The translations under genes and the position numbers were made by a program. This document shows, piece after piece, positions 1-10,046 of a stretch of DNA of 64,000 nt. The DNA comes from Datisca glomerata. Taxonomy: Eukaryota; Streptophyta; Magnoliopsida; Cucurbitales; Datiscaceae. How positions within the stretch are numbered: position 1 is the first letter of the stretch; the number at the start of each line of letters is the position of its first letter. The stretch is taken from NCBI GenBank assembly GCA_003255025.1, contig QANY01008203.1:780564-844563 (forward strand), in the 5' to 3' direction. The notes beneath the pieces were generated by a model. The model saw only the letters and a program-made list of their open reading frames with translations. It was not told the DNA's origin and searched no databases.

Positions 1-140
1 TCTTGAAGATTATATATAAAAATGCAATTTCGTTTATTCTGGAAAATATTTAAAAAATTAGCACATTTTTGTCTTCGAGAAAATAATATAATTTTCAAAG
101 TGTTGATACACTTCTAATTTATATTTTAGATATAGAAATA

Positions 141-1370
141 TGACAATTGAAATCAACAACAATGTTGTAGCGAGCAATGATGTTGAAAGCCAAGTGCATA
201 ACCCTACTGTTGTGGATCAAATGCCAAACCTGGGTGTGCGTAACCCTGCTGTGACCCACGCGGCCTGCTATGGCCTTGCCGATTCCTTGTAAGAAAACAG
301 AAAATGAGCTATGAGAATCTTTTGAACGAAAAATACAAGATTGAGGATGCAGGAACCAAGATATTTATCGTGGCCCACTTTCTGAAGTTTAAAATGGAGG
401 ATTTCAAAACGATGATCAGTTAAGTGCAAGAACTTCAAATTATCCTGCACGAGATTTATGCTGAGGGAATGATGCTAAGCGAATCATTTCAAGTGACTTG
501 TATTATTGAGAAATTGTCTATTGTGTGAATGAATTTCAATAATTATCTCAAGCACAAACAAAAGGAAATGAGCATTAGTGATCTTATTATTCGACTTTGA
601 ATCCAAGAAGATAATAGGTTATCCGAAAGAAGAGGGCCAAACCCTGTTGCTGCAACAACGACTAACATTGTGGAGCATGGTCAAGGTTTCAAAATTAAGA
701 AGACCAACAACAAAGGAAATGGTCCAAACAAGCTGGGAAATAAAATGAGGGGTTTCTAAGAAACCAAAGTTCCAACTCCAAGTAGAGGTGAAAATTTTGG
801 TACGGAACCGATCGAACCAAACCCAACTGAAAATGGCATGTTCGGTTGGTTCTTTATACACATTCAGTTCAGTTCGGTTTAGGAAAATTAGAGAACCGTA
901 GTATCGATTTGGTTCGATTTTTTCATGGTTTTCGAATCGAACCGAGCCAAAACTATAAATTTATATATATTTTTTGTTTTATATATAATTTAATATCATA
1001 CCGAACTGAATAAAACTTTGATTTAAATATTATTTTTTCAATAATATTATTATGAAATAATTTTTAATTAATAATGTCGAACCGAAACCCACAGTTTGGT
1101 TTGGTTCGATTCTTTTCTCACGAACAGTTTGGTTTGTTCGGCATAGGGTCGAACCGTGAATTTTGGTTCGCTTCGATTTTTGCCCAAATAACTGACCGAA
1201 CTGAACCGATTACACCCATAGTTCCAAGGCAAGTGCTACAATTGTGACAGACTAGGTCATAAATATTCTGAGTGTAGATTGCCTAAAAAAAATAAAGAGG
1301 CCAATGTGATTGAGAACATTACTCGAGATGTTTCTGACATCAATCTCTGAGCAGTGGTTTCTGAGGTTAG
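141..1370 (+). pseudogene. copia-1 gag remnant with zinc knuckle, split by a MITE
   Basis: Broken frames resemble the copia gag core: a stretch like GMMLSESFQ, then KHKQKEMSISDLI and RLRIQEDNR, over about 460-640. After the MITE (783-1220) the frame resumes with a CCHC zinc knuckle, CYNCDRLGHKYSEC, at about 1234-1275, which in intact elements binds RNA. Several stop codons occur before and after the insertion. This is a nonfunctional fossil. Confidence 0.75.
783..1220. mobile_element. hAT-like MITE inserted in copia-1 gag
   Basis: This 438-bp non-coding element is rich in CGAACC/GGTTCG blocks and is partly self-complementary. The ends are TAGAGGTG (left) and CACCCATA (right), which reads TATGGGTG on the other strand, so they form a short degenerate inverted repeat. 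It is flanked by ACTCCAAG (775-782) and GTTCCAAG (1221-1228), an 8-bp duplication with 6 of 8 matching. An 8-bp duplication fits the hAT superfamily. It belongs to the same family as the element at 4572-5003. No transposase is present. Confidence 0.7.
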
Positions 1371-1379
1371 CATGGTTGT

Positions 1380-2390
1380 ATCAAATCTAAAGGAATTGTG
1401 GATTGACACTGGAGCCACCCATCATGTGCGTTCTAATTATGAGATGTTCTCTACCTTCGAAGCTATCGAGCATGGAGAGAAGTTGTTCGTGGGGAACTCG
1501 GCCACCTCTGAGATCAAAGGTTAGGGAAAAGTGGTGTTGAAGAGGACTTTTGGGAAGGAATTGACTAAGAACAATGTCTTGTATGTACCTGAAATCCAGA
1601 AGAACCTTGTGTCTGCTTCACTGCTGAATAACCATGAATTTTGTATGGTATTTGAGTCAAATAAAATTGTATTGTCTAAGGGCGTAATGTATGTTGGTAA
1701 GGGTTATATGAGTGATGAAATGTTTAAACTCAATGTAACGACTTTGGTCAAACTTGATATTAATAAAGCTAGTCATGTTGCTTACTTTGAGTAAATTAAT
1801 TAACATTGAACATATACCAACATTTCATATTGAATTCAAGCACAAGTGTGAAACTTATGTCGAGTCAAAATTAATGAGGTCATCATTCTAAAGTGTTGAA
1901 AGAAACACTAAACCGCTTGATTTAATTCACAAACAAGAGATGATAATAAGTATTTTATTATTTTTGTTGATGATAACACAAAATATCGTTTATGTACATT
2001 TGCTAAAGAGTAATGATGAAACTATAGAGAAATTCATTCTCTATCGAGAATCATTTGAATAGGAAAATTAAGATACCAAGAATTGATCGAGGGGGTGAGT
2101 ATGAACCACCATTTGTTGAGATTTATGATCAACATGAGATTATATATGAAACCACATCACCTTATTCACCTTAGTCCAACGGTGTTGCTAGCTTAAAAAT
2201 CGTACATTGAAAGAAATGATGAATTCATTGTTAATCAGTTCTAGATTACTTCAAAATATGTGGGGAGAAGCCGTTTTGACGGCTAACTATCTTTTGAACA
2301 AGATACAAAAAAAGAAAGAGGATAAGACCCTATATGAGTTATGAAAATGTAGAAAACCTTCATACAAATACTTACGAATGTGAGGATGTC
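1380..2390 (+). pseudogene. copia-1 protease and integrase remnant
   Basis: The protease signature WIDTGATHHV is at about 1399-1428, with the catalytic Asp of the D-T-G motif still present. The following frame (1531-1794) carries the typical VLYVPEIQKNLVSASLL stretch linking protease to the GAG-pre-integrase region. From about 1800 to 2390 integrase-like fragments appear in shifting frames, for example a TANYLLNKI-like stretch near 2280. Stops and frame changes show that it is dead. Confidence 0.7.
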
Positions 2391-2398
2391 TTACTAAA

Positions 2399-2809
2399 GT
2401 GATGGTACATACACCAAAAAATGTGAAGATAGGACCAAAATCGTCGATTGCATATGGTTATACAAATAATAGTAGTGTGTATCTGTTCCTTGTGTACGAA
2501 TCTAGAAATCCTGAAATTCACAAGAACATTATAATGGAGTCTAGGAATGTATCATTTTTTGAACATGTATTTCCTTACAAATCCAAGGAAGAGCCAAGCT
2601 CTTCAAAAAAACTTCTTGAGACTAATGATAAAGAAGATAGTCAGGACCAAGATGAAGAAGTTGAGGTAGAACCTAGAAGGAGTAAAAGAGCTAGGATAGA
2701 AAAATCTTTTGATCCTGATTTTCTAATCTATATGATTGAAAGTGAACCAAGAACTTCCAATGAAGCTGTGAACTTCAATGAAAGTCTTTTTTTGGAAAGG
2801 AGCTATTAA
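2399..2809 (+). pseudogene. copia-1 integrase C-terminus and linker to RT
   Basis: An open frame of 136 codons encodes the part of copia pol after the integrase core. It includes a GYTNNSSVYLFLVYESRN region, then an EHVFP stretch, an acidic Glu/Asp tract and an RRSKRARIEKSF stretch, typical of the linker before reverse transcriptase. It is only open by chance within a broken polyprotein; upstream and downstream frames are interrupted. It should not be taken as a host gene. Confidence 0.7.
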
Positions 2810-2821
2810 GAGTGAAATTGA

Positions 2822-3540
2822 TTCAATTTTGTAAAATCATACTTGGGAGCTAGTGAATCTTCCAGTTGGTTGTAACATTTGGGTTTCAAGTGGATTTTCG
2901 AAACAAAAATGAAAGTCGATGGATCAATTAATAAATACAAGGCAAGACTTATAATTAAAGGCTGTAGACAAAATAAAGGTCTTGATTATTTTGATACATA
3001 TTCTCCGGTGTCGAAAATAAATTCCATTAGGATGATACTTGCAATCGCCACTTTGCGAAATGTTAAAATACATAAAATGAATGTGAAGACAACATTTCTA
3101 AATGGAGATTTAAAGGAAGAAATCTAACTGAAACAACCATAAGGGTTTTCCACTCCTGGGAATGGAAAGAAAGTTTATAAATTATATGATTTAAAACAAG
3201 CACCAAAATAATGGCGTGTGAAATTTGACCGCCACATGATGTCAATTGGATTCAAAATCAATAAATAAATCTATTAATAAATGTATATATGTTAAATATA
3301 TAGAAAATCGATATGTCATTGTGTGTGTATATGTTGATGACATGCTTATTGTTCGGAGTAATGATAAGATAATCAAATCTATTAAAGATATGTTGAAATC
3401 TAGATTTGATATGAAAGACATAAGACTTATTGATTTTATATTGAGAATAAAAATCAAAAGAACATCATATTGACTTATTTTAGGTCAGCCTTATTATGTA
3501 GATTCTATTCTTGAAAAATTTAGCAAAGATGACACTAGTG
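2822..3540 (+). pseudogene. copia-1 reverse transcriptase remnant
   Basis: Recognisable RT blocks include KWIFETKMKVDGSINKYKAR (about 2889-2948), YSPVSKINSIRMILAIA and KMNVKTTFLNGDLKEEI (about 3076-3126), then YDLKQAPK. The catalytic YVDD box is at 3330-3341. Stop codons between the blocks, for example after LKEEI, and a frame change before 3246 inactivate it. The homology is unmistakable even though the gene is broken. Confidence 0.85.
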
Positions 3541-3779
3541 AATAAAAAACATCGATAGATACAAGTGTACATTTGTCCAAGAATAAATGTGAGAGTGTCT
3601 TTTAAGTAGAGTACTCTGGAGTGATAAATAGTCTAATGTACTTGATGAGTTGTACAAGATTTGATCAAGCTTATACAATGAGTTAACTACGTAGATTCAC
3701 GAGTAATCTTTATAGCTGAATAGTGGAAAGCCATTGTAAGAGTATTGATGTACTTACGATATACTCGAAATTATGGACT

Positions 3780-4270
3780 ACATTATTCAAGATATCTAGC
3801 GATCCTAGAAGGATATACTGATGCAAATTGGACATCTGATTAAAAAAGATACGAAATCTACTAGTAGATATATTTTCACACTAGAAGGCACTGTCATAGC
3901 ATGAAAATTCCCAAAACACATTGTTGTAGCTAGATCCACTATGAAATTTGAGCTTATAGCTTTAAGAAAATGTAGGGCAGAGGCTGAGTGGCTACACCGC
4001 TTCCTAGGATGATATTCCGAGATGGACAAAGCCTCCGTCACCAATCTGCATACACTGTGATAGTCAAAGTGCTATTAGAAGAGCACAAAGTAATATGTAT
4101 AATGGTAAGTCCAAACACATTCGTCCTAGACATAATACCATTAAACAACTACTCTTGAGAAGGGTTATCACTCTTGACTATGTGAGGTCAAATGATAACA
4201 TTGCAGATCCATTAACCAAAGAGTTTAATAGATAGTCATTTGAAAATTCATCAATGCAAAATGAGACTAA
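3780..4270 (+). pseudogene. copia-1 RNase H remnant
   Basis: Broken frames contain a STMKFELIALRKCRAEAEWL-like stretch near 3935-3995 and a NADPLTKE-like stretch near 4200, both landmarks of copia RNase H and the end of pol. Many stops are present. The sequence after about 4290 has no coding character and may include the 3' untranslated part or LTR, but no repeat was recognised to define an end. Confidence 0.65.
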
Positions 4271-4526
4271 ACCCATATAAAATTAAGTTGATATAAAGGA
4301 AACCCAACCTAGTTTAGTGGAGATCCCAAGATCCAGGTTTAACGAGATAACCTTATTGTATAAATTCAGTCAGATCATTATGAGGATTTTTCTTATTCAT
4401 TTCTATCATAAATTCAGTCAGATTTTTTCCCATTGGCTTTTAATGATTCTTATGCGTCGGAAACAGTGATATCCGAGTGGAGTAATGCAAGTTTACTCTT
4501 AAATTAAAAGATCACCTATGTAAGAG

Positions 4527-5110
4527 TAGAGGTGACAAGTGGGCAGGTTTGGCCTGCGGGCTAGGCCGGGGTAGGGGTGTTCAAAACCAAACTGAATTGA
4601 CCGAACAAAAAATGATTAGTTCGGTCGGTTCTTTAGGTCCCTACGGTACAGTTCAGTTTGGTAAAGTTGCCGAACATAAGATTTAGTTCGCTTAAGAAAA
4701 TATTCATTTTTTGAACCAAATCGAAAAATTAAATTCATGTTTTTAATATATAATTTCATATCGAACCGAACCAAACCGATACAAAACTTTGATTTTATCT
4801 TAATTTTTCAATAATATCATTTAAAATTCATTTTAAAAAATATTTTGTAATTAATAATATCGAATCGAAGAACTGAACTAAAACTCACAGTTCGGCTTGG
4901 TTATTTTGGCCTTCACGGTTTGGTTCGGTCTGACATATAGCCAAACTGAATGTTTCGGTTCAGTTCGATTTCTAGTCCACTAATCGAACCGTGTTCACCC
5001 CTAGGCCTGGGCCATCACGGGCCTTGCATTCAAGATCTATATCCCCGCCCAGGCCTGTCCGGTGCTAGGCCCGGCCTGACCTGTGAATCCACTCTTTTTA
5101 TCTCAAAATT
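4527..5110. repeat. GC-rich hAT-like repeat holding a nested MITE
   Basis: Outside the nested MITE, the sequence is GC-rich blocks such as GGCCTGCGGGCTAGGCC and CAGGCCTGTCCGGTGC in otherwise AT-rich DNA. The left end reads TAGAGGTGACAAG (4527 onward), resembling the TAGGGGTG ends of hAT-like MITEs in this window. No matching right end was found, so the right limit is approximate. It is interrupted by the element at 4572-5003. Confidence 0.45.
4572..5003. mobile_element. hAT-like MITE nested in a GC-rich repeat
   Basis: This is a 432-bp non-coding element with ends TAGGGGTGTTCA (left) and GTTCACCCCTA (right), a good short terminal inverted repeat. Its flanks are GGCCGGGG (4564-4571) and GGCCTGGG (5004-5011), an 8-bp duplication with one mismatch, as expected for hAT-type insertion. 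The interior shares the CGAACCGAACC blocks and the AT-rich centre of the element at 783-1220, so both are non-autonomous members of one family. No transposase is encoded. Confidence 0.75.
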
Positions 5111-5119
5111 TGAAAAATT

Positions 5120-5190
5120 ATGGGTGAATAAGAGTTTGAACCCTTGATCTCTCCCTTATAATCACACTCCTTACCAATAGACCAAGACAA
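5120..5190 (-). mobile_element. tRNA-derived SINE-like head
   Basis: On the minus strand the sequence has a box A-like TGGTCTATTGG (5174-5184) and a box B-like GGTTCAAAC (5134-5142), about 31 bases apart, as in tRNA genes and SINE heads. It cannot be a functional tRNA, because no cloverleaf with a proper acceptor stem can be drawn. The body and tail of the SINE are not defined. The similar spacing at 44225-44300 supports the interpretation. Confidence 0.4.
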
Positions 5191-5650
5191 ACTTTGTTAA
5201 TATATTATTTATAATACATTCTTATTGTTCTTAACACATTTTATTGAAATTTCATATATATATATATGAGATAAACATATTTAATTAAATAAAAAATAAT
5301 ATTTTTTCGTTTAAATGAATATTTTATTCAATGAAAAATATGATTCAAGAAGTTTTTTTTTTTACAATATTAGCTTGATGTTCATAATATTTTTTGTTTT
5401 GTTAATGAACATAAATTATAAATTAGCTATTAATTATTTATTATATTTTTAAATTTTACGTGAATATGAATATCACAAGTTTATGAATTTAATAAATAAC
5501 ATAATTATTTTACTTATTATTACATGTTTTTATATTGAGATTTTAAAGTAATAAAATAAAATAAGTAGAAGAAAGTAACATGATTTCTATATAGATTAGT
5601 GATAATCTTTGCATTTCATTCTCCCCATTTATATTTTTGAGAATTACAAC
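5191..5650. other. AT-rich intergenic stretch, nothing recognised
   Basis: Very AT-rich DNA with short runs of A/T and an ATATATATAT tract near 5255. I see no coding potential, repeat ends or RNA genes. Confidence 0.6.
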
Positions 5651-5654
5651 ACAT

Positions 5655-5900
5655 TTAAAGGAAAAGAAAACGGGCCGGTTTAGTTAACTAACTGGGACCG
5701 GCCCGTTAGTCAGCCTAAACTACCATGACCGACCCGCTAGTCGGCCTGGACCGAACTGTCTCAAGCCTGAGCCGTGGGATTCACGAACCGGTTCAACGAT
5801 TCATTCCGGACCTCCCCAAAATTCCAACGGGCTGGCCCAAGAACTGCCTGAAAAAGTCCTGGACCGACTCATTAACCGTCAGGGCTGAGCATTGACGTGT
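5655..5900. repeat. GC-rich CGGGCCGG-type repeat
   Basis: A compact GC-rich block with repeated words such as GACCGGCCCG, GACCGACCCG and GGACCGA in both orientations, flanked by AT-rich DNA. It looks like the end region of a non-autonomous DNA element related to the GC-rich repeat at 4527. No inverted ends or target duplication could be fixed. Confidence 0.35.
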
Positions 5901-6270
5901 CGGGTCGGGACCAGGCTGGCGTAATTGCTACCCTCGCGTGAGAGTGAAGTGAAGCCGCTTCAATATGGAAATTGTAAGGGCACGATTCTTTAGAAACTCT
6001 TGCAGAACTAGAAGGATGTTCATGGCCAAAATGAACATAATCGTGAGAACTGAAATGTGTCATGGATGATCTCCTTTGTGTAGTATGTCATCGTTTGCAC
6101 AAAAGGCCGAACAATTCAAAAATATATTGTCTACTAGTCAGCTAGTAACATAAACATATTTACATGGGAGAAGGTTTCAAAGGATATATCCTATACAAGT
6201 TTCCAAATGTAGAATTCTATCACCATGTTTGTCGTGTTGTTGGTCATCAATTGTCATTCATGTGGAGAAT
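5901..6270. other. Intergenic, nothing recognised
   Basis: Mixed-composition DNA between a GC-rich repeat and an LTR-like sequence. No coding region, RNA gene or repeat structure that I can support. Confidence 0.5.
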
Positions 6271-7080
6271 TGTTGAAAATTGAGTGTTTTTGCACCATTT
6301 TCGTGGACCAATTTTGGGCAAATTTCTAGGTGAGATCCACTACATAAAAGTGCAAGATCTTCGGAGATTTGAGTTATCCTTCGTGAGTACATTGAAATCG
6401 ACTTTTAATTTGTCAAAATCGACTTTGAGATGAACGAAAAATTATCTCCCAATAAATGAGAATGGAAAAAAATGTAAGAATTATAGAAATCTCACATTGA
6501 AAATGGAGAACAGTAATATATATAAAGATGTTTGTATTAAGAGTGATAACTTGATAAATATAAAGACTCTCTCTATATGGGTTGTCTTTTGTTCCATATT
6601 TATTTTTCTTCTCAAAGGAAGCCCAAATTTATAGGATATGAAATATTTTTGTAAATAAAGGCCCGAAACAATTTTTATTTTTACAAATTAAGTCAAAAAC
6701 ATTTGTTGGCCCTTTAATGGGTTAAATGACATTGAATTGTGGTTCCCCCATAATTAGTATAAAAGGAAGTATTTCCCTCCTCACTCTTCACACCAAGAAA
6801 GCAAACGCCCCTTGAGGGTTTCTCAATAACTTGTATATAGTTCAATCAGAATCTTGGACAAATAGTTAGGAGTATTCACGGTTCGGTTTCGGTCGTTTTT
6901 TGGTCGAAATAGAACCTAACCAAAATTTTCGGTTTGCTTAAATGACGAACCAAACCGTACCATGAGTGATATATAAACCAAACCAAACCAGAGATTTTAA
7001 TTCGGTTCGGTTCAGTTCTTCGATTCAACAGGAGTATTTATCTTGTGTCTCAATCTTCCGGTGACTGATATTCAAAAGAA
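6271..7080 (+). mobile_element. Copia-type LTR, possibly solo, with an insertion
   Basis: The sequence starts TGTTGAAAATTGAGTG and has the order of a plant copia LTR: a U3-like AT-rich part, a TATA box (TATAAAAGG, 6758-6766), then a CTCACTCTTCACACC transcript-start-like region and a CTTGTATATAGTTC stretch typical of R-U5. No gag-pol follows, so it may be a solo LTR. The right end is not certain and no clear target duplication was found. A 153-bp CGGTTC-rich element is inserted at 6877-7029. Confidence 0.5.
6877..7029. mobile_element. Short CGGTTC-rich element in an LTR
   Basis: 153 bp of CGGTTCGG/CCGAAC-type sequence flanked by identical 9-bp repeats AGGAGTATT (6868-6876 and 7030-7038). These may be a target duplication. 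Alternatively, the left copy is part of a TAGGGGTG-like terminus (TAGGAGTATTCACGG) and the element is truncated. It belongs by composition to the MITE family at 783-1220 and 4572-5003. Confidence 0.5.
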
Positions 7081-8460
7081 AAGAACCTCGGAGAAAATCA
7101 GTATATTAAAAGGAAACAAAATATTATAAGGGAAAAATAGGAAAAACTAATATACCATTCTAAATGATTAGTGCAGTAACAAAAATTTCTTCAATTTATA
7201 AAGGGGAAAAATAATTTCTCCCTTTTGATTTGTTAATAACTAAGAATTCTTCCATTTTGATATACAATTTGTTAATAGTTTTTCCCTTTTATATCTCAAA
7301 TTCCTCTATGACAGACAGAGTATCAAAAGAAAGAAACTAACTAATCTACCATTTAAAACCTAATTCTATTGAGAGAACTCTAGCAAATTAACACATAGAA
7401 AATGCCCAAGAACTCTACCATTTTAATATCTTGTTTTCCTATTGAGGAACAAACTGACTATTTAATCCTTCACAGCTCGAAGACTAAGAGTTTTGGAGTC
7501 TGGACTGTTTGATATGTACAATTCTGATATGGCTCGTCGTGCTCCAAAAAATACAACTTTTGGGTATGTTTTGTTGAAACCGTAGTTTGAAATTACAGCA
7601 CTGATGCACTTTGGTAGATAGCATATCTCGCATCACTTGATGATAGAAAATGCGAGTATTGAAGTCTACAAGTTCTATAGCTCATCCTTGAAGAGTGAGA
7701 GAGCTATGGTGGAATGGAGGTTGAAAATGATACGAGTGAGGGAGAGAAAGAAGTGGAATTTAGGTAAAACTTGGGGTTTTATTTTTGAAGCGCTGGGCAA
7801 AGATAAAACTTAAGGTTTTATTTAAAGTGGGGTAATATATATATATATGTATATTATAATTATTTTTTATTATCCATTCAGTTTGAAATTTAATGAAAAT
7901 TCACACCGAATCGAAATTATGATTATTTCATTCAGCTGAATGCCTGAATTGTAAATACCTATAAAAATCGGTAATTTTTTATTGAGTCCGGCACAAATTT
8001 GAAGACCCTACCAAACGGCGGCAGGAACAGGACACATGCTGAAGCAGGTGCATGTGGGTTGGTTTAGTATTTGTTGAGAGGTGATTGGAGGCTACTCATT
8101 TCAACCAATGCTATCCCTTCCGGGCATCCAACTTATAACATCAAAGTTTAGTGCTAACGTTTTTTATTTTGTTTGACAATTTTACCCTTTTTATAACCGT
8201 TCACTCACATAATTCCATGTAATCCGATAATTTTGAGTCCATCTAATGTAGCTACAATCATGAAAATTATTAATTTCAAACTTTTAATATACCATTTAAT
8301 TCTGAAGTTCTCCCACTAGGCAGAATTTTAGAGGTAATTGATTAAATGACGATGACGATCATTTTTTTTTTTTTGGGTTTTTTATTATCGTGTTGTTATA
8401 ATCTTATAAGTAGCAAAATTTTGCTATTATTTTGTAATATTTTTGGACTTGACTGTATAT
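7081..8460. other. Intergenic DNA upstream of the CAP-G gene
   Basis: AT-rich non-coding DNA with a short TA dinucleotide tract near 7830-7855 and a T-run near 8361. No coding region or element with recognisable ends was found. Confidence 0.5.
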
Positions 8461-8604
8461 AACTTGAAGTTGCATGTGACTTGCCCCATTTATCTGGGCC
8501 GAGCGGCAATGTTGATTCCCGCTTGAATTCAAACTCCCCAATAAATTTGAATATTGCATTCCTCAGATCTGTTTTCAAGCAGTGAGGGAGGGAAAGTGAA
8601 GGAT
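8461..8604 (+). promoter_or_regulatory. Proximal promoter/5' UTR of the CAP-G gene
   Basis: Within 110 bp of the start codon lie TGGGCC (8495-8500), a site II-type element bound by TCP factors, and ATTCCCGC (8515-8522), a 7 of 8 match to the E2F consensus TTTCCCGC. Both are common in plant genes expressed in dividing cells, which fits a condensin subunit. No clear TATA box is seen. The regulatory role is inferred from motif identity and position only. Confidence 0.4.
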
Positions 8605-10007
8605 ATGGCCGACGTAGACGAAGATAAGCAATTATCACAGAAGATAGCGAAAATTTTCGGCGAAGTGAGGGCCTCAAACGCCACGCATAACCGGAGGTTC
8701 AAGGATCTCGCAGCTTTCCGCTCCAAATCCGCTAATCCTCTACAATTCTTCGCGGCATTTGCTAAAACCCTAACTCCTCTTCTCGCTTTCCAGAGGAGAA
8801 ATGCATCAGCGGAGCGTGTTATTCGTTTTGTTTCTATATTTGCTGCCTCACGAGACCCCAATTTTCCTTCCCTGTCCGATGCTTTTCTGGAGAACTTCCT
8901 CAAGTTTCTTCTTGTGGCGACAGCGGCTGCCAATAAGACTGTAAGGTTTCGGGCGTGCCAAATTGTGTCTGAGGTGAGTGTAGCTTACCGTGTGTGTTTC
9001 CGGTTGAAGAAGTAGGTCCCCGGCATATGATTTTGATTTATGATTAACTTGACGCTTATTCATCAGTTTATTTATTTTTTTGTCAGCGGAAATGAATTTT
9101 ATTGAGACTCTCTCTCTCTCTCTCTCTCTCTCCCCCTCTCTCCCCCTCTCTCCCTCCGTCCCTTTCTTTCTCTTTGCTAGTTGAATGAGCTTTCTCTTTT
9201 GTAGATTATAATGCGCTTGCCGGATGACGCAGAGGTAAGCAACGAACTGTGGGATGAGGTAATAGATTGCATGAAGCTTCGTGTGGAGGATAAAGTTCCT
9301 GTAATCCGTACATATGCAGTTAGGGCACTTTCACGCTTTGCAAATGATTCAGAGAACAGTGACATTCTTGACTTAATTCTTGAGATGCTTCCCCTTGAAC
9401 AAAACGCGGTAGGTATCAGAAAGTGTTGAAAATACTGAATCTCATTGATGCTGAAAGTTTGGATGGATGTCTCTTATCATTGTTTAGCGATTGTCGAGAT
9501 TGATTGAAAATAATGTGTTATGGACATCATACCTCACTGCATTTTAACTTAACGAGTAAGAAATCAACTATCAAGCATATACGTTCATTTGAGGTTGTAA
9601 ATTTTGCAATATCAGGTGGTAGTGAACTTCTGCTGTAATTTGTTTTTGATAGTCTAAACAAACTGATCATTATTAAAATTATTTCCTGAATATTCATATT
9701 GCTTTACATTGAATTGGCATATTAAATTATTGTACTTACAGGAGGTTCGGAAGACTCTACTGCTCTCACTGCCTCCTTCAAACACAACTTTACAATTGAT
9801 TATCGATTGCACCTTGGATGTGAGTGAGACAGTGCGCAAGGCGGCTTACTGTGTTCTAGGCAATAAATTTCCTCTTCAAAGTCTCAGGTAAACATCTCTC
9901 CGCCAATCATTATAAGTAAATCTTACATTGGCCTTCTGGATACCCTTGCTCCTTTTCATTTTGTTTCCGATATTTCCTATCATTGGGATGAATAATTCGT
10001 CTAGGAG

Positions 10008-10046
<39 letters not shown>

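Larger units (their letters stand above)
1..4370 (+). mobile_element. Decayed Ty1/copia retrotransposon (copia-1)
   Basis: The domain order gag, zinc knuckle, protease, integrase, reverse transcriptase and RNase H, all on the plus strand, is that of Ty1/copia. Many stop codons and frameshifts break every domain, so it cannot be active. A gag-like start lies near 141. No convincing LTR pair, primer-binding site or target duplication is visible, and the 5' LTR may lie left of the window. A 438-bp hAT-like MITE interrupts gag at 783-1220. The lineage within copia is not assigned. Confidence 0.85.

Noticed and set aside
2399..2809. 136-codon open frame as a host gene
   Set aside because: It has the features of the copia integrase-RT linker and lies in the correct position of copia-1.
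9150..9165. CTCCCTCCGTCCC, identical to a Stowaway MITE terminus
   Set aside because: It lies in a long CT/C-rich tract in CAP-G intron 1, and no matching inverted end or TA duplication is present, so chance is the better explanation.
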